Source of the DNA: an uncultured Clostridiaceae bacterium | Lineage (GTDB): Bacteria > Bacillota > Clostridia > Lachnospirales > Lachnospiraceae | Assembly (NCBI GenBank): GCA_958441075.1 | Contig: CAUCBQ010000127.1 | Location: forward strand, 1-6,216 | Length of the DNA: 6,216 bases | Direction: 5' to 3' | Part shown: piece by piece, positions 5,931 to 6,216 of the stretch | How the letters are laid out: each line of letters starts with the position of its first letter | Numbering within the stretch: position 1 is the first letter of the stretch | The notes under the pieces: model-generated | What the model was told of the DNA's origin: nothing | The model's input: only the letters and a program-made list of their open reading frames with translations | Databases searched by the model: none | Program-made: the position numbers and the translations under genes

Positions 5931-6216
5931 ATGTCATGCTATAAGGTTGAGATCTGCGGTGTCAATACTGCCAAGCTGCCGCTTCTTAGCAACGAGGAAA
6001 AGGAAAATTTATTTTCCCGAATCCTTAAAGGGGATAACGATGCAAGGGAAGAATATATTAAAGGAAATCTGCGTCTGGTATTAAGCGTGATCCAGCGATT
6101 TGCCGGCAGCCAGGAAAATATTGATGATCTTTTCCAAATCGGCTGCATCGGCCTTATCAAGGCCATTGACAATTTTGATATTACCCAGAATGTGAAATTT
6201 TCTACCTATGCGGTGC
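5931..6216 (+). CDS. sigG: RNA polymerase sporulation sigma factor SigG (5' part, cut by window edge)
   Basis: Sigma-G directs late gene expression in the forespore during endospore formation. Only the first 95 residues are in the window. The N-terminus KVEICGVNTAKLPLL (5-19) closely matches B. subtilis SigG and separates it from SigF and SigB. Region 2 follows: NLRLVLSVIQRF (46-57), the core-binding DDLFQIGCIGLIKAIDNFD (65-83) and KFSTYAV (89-95). Regions 3 and 4 lie beyond the edge. The ATG is fixed by GGAGG eight bases upstream. In many spore formers sigG follows spoIIGA and sigE; here the upstream neighbour is coaX, so it is probably expressed from its own forespore promoter with possible read-through from coaX. 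Its presence shows that the organism, or a recent ancestor, forms spores. Confidence 0.94.
   Translation, partial: MSCYKVEICGVNTAKLPLLSNEEKENLFSRILKGDNDAREEYIKGNLRLVLSVIQRFAGSQENIDDLFQIGCIGLIKAIDNFDITQNVKFSTYAV

Overview
The window looks like a chromosomal housekeeping segment from a spore-forming, Gram-positive member of the Clostridia, plausibly a Lachnospiraceae relative. Four things suggest this. The right edge carries the start of the forespore sigma factor SigG. Pantothenate kinase is of type III (CoaX). Every gene has a strong AGGAGG-type ribosome binding site. The base composition is moderate rather than AT-rich. The species cannot be named from this sequence alone.

Layout. On the minus strand, read right to left from about 4970 to the left edge, come coaBC (bifunctional CoA biosynthesis enzyme), prfC (release factor 3), a GatB/YqeY-domain protein and a PepV-type M20 dipeptidase. 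On the plus strand, from about 4935 to the right edge, come coaX (type III pantothenate kinase) and the first 95 codons of sigG. All gaps between genes are short (39 to 147 bases) and no stretch over 300 bases lacks a gene. I see no insertion sequence, CRISPR array, tRNA, rRNA or prophage gene.

How the genes work together. CoaX makes 4'-phosphopantothenate and CoaBC turns it into 4'-phosphopantetheine, so the divergent pair covers consecutive steps of CoA synthesis. Their predicted promoters lie back to back with overlapping -10 boxes and a small inverted repeat across them, an arrangement suited to joint control. prfC, yqeY and pepV run in the same direction with 39 to 55 base gaps and may form one unit for translation and peptide recycling. 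prfC has a convincing promoter of its own that begins inside the last codons of coaBC, followed by a leader of about 119 bases with three GC-rich perfect inverted repeats and a TTG start codon.

The most unusual item is that structured prfC leader, followed by the overlapping coaBC/coaX promoters and a sigma-G-like promoter before sigG. The protein-coding content is ordinary, and I see no clear evidence of a new multi-gene system.
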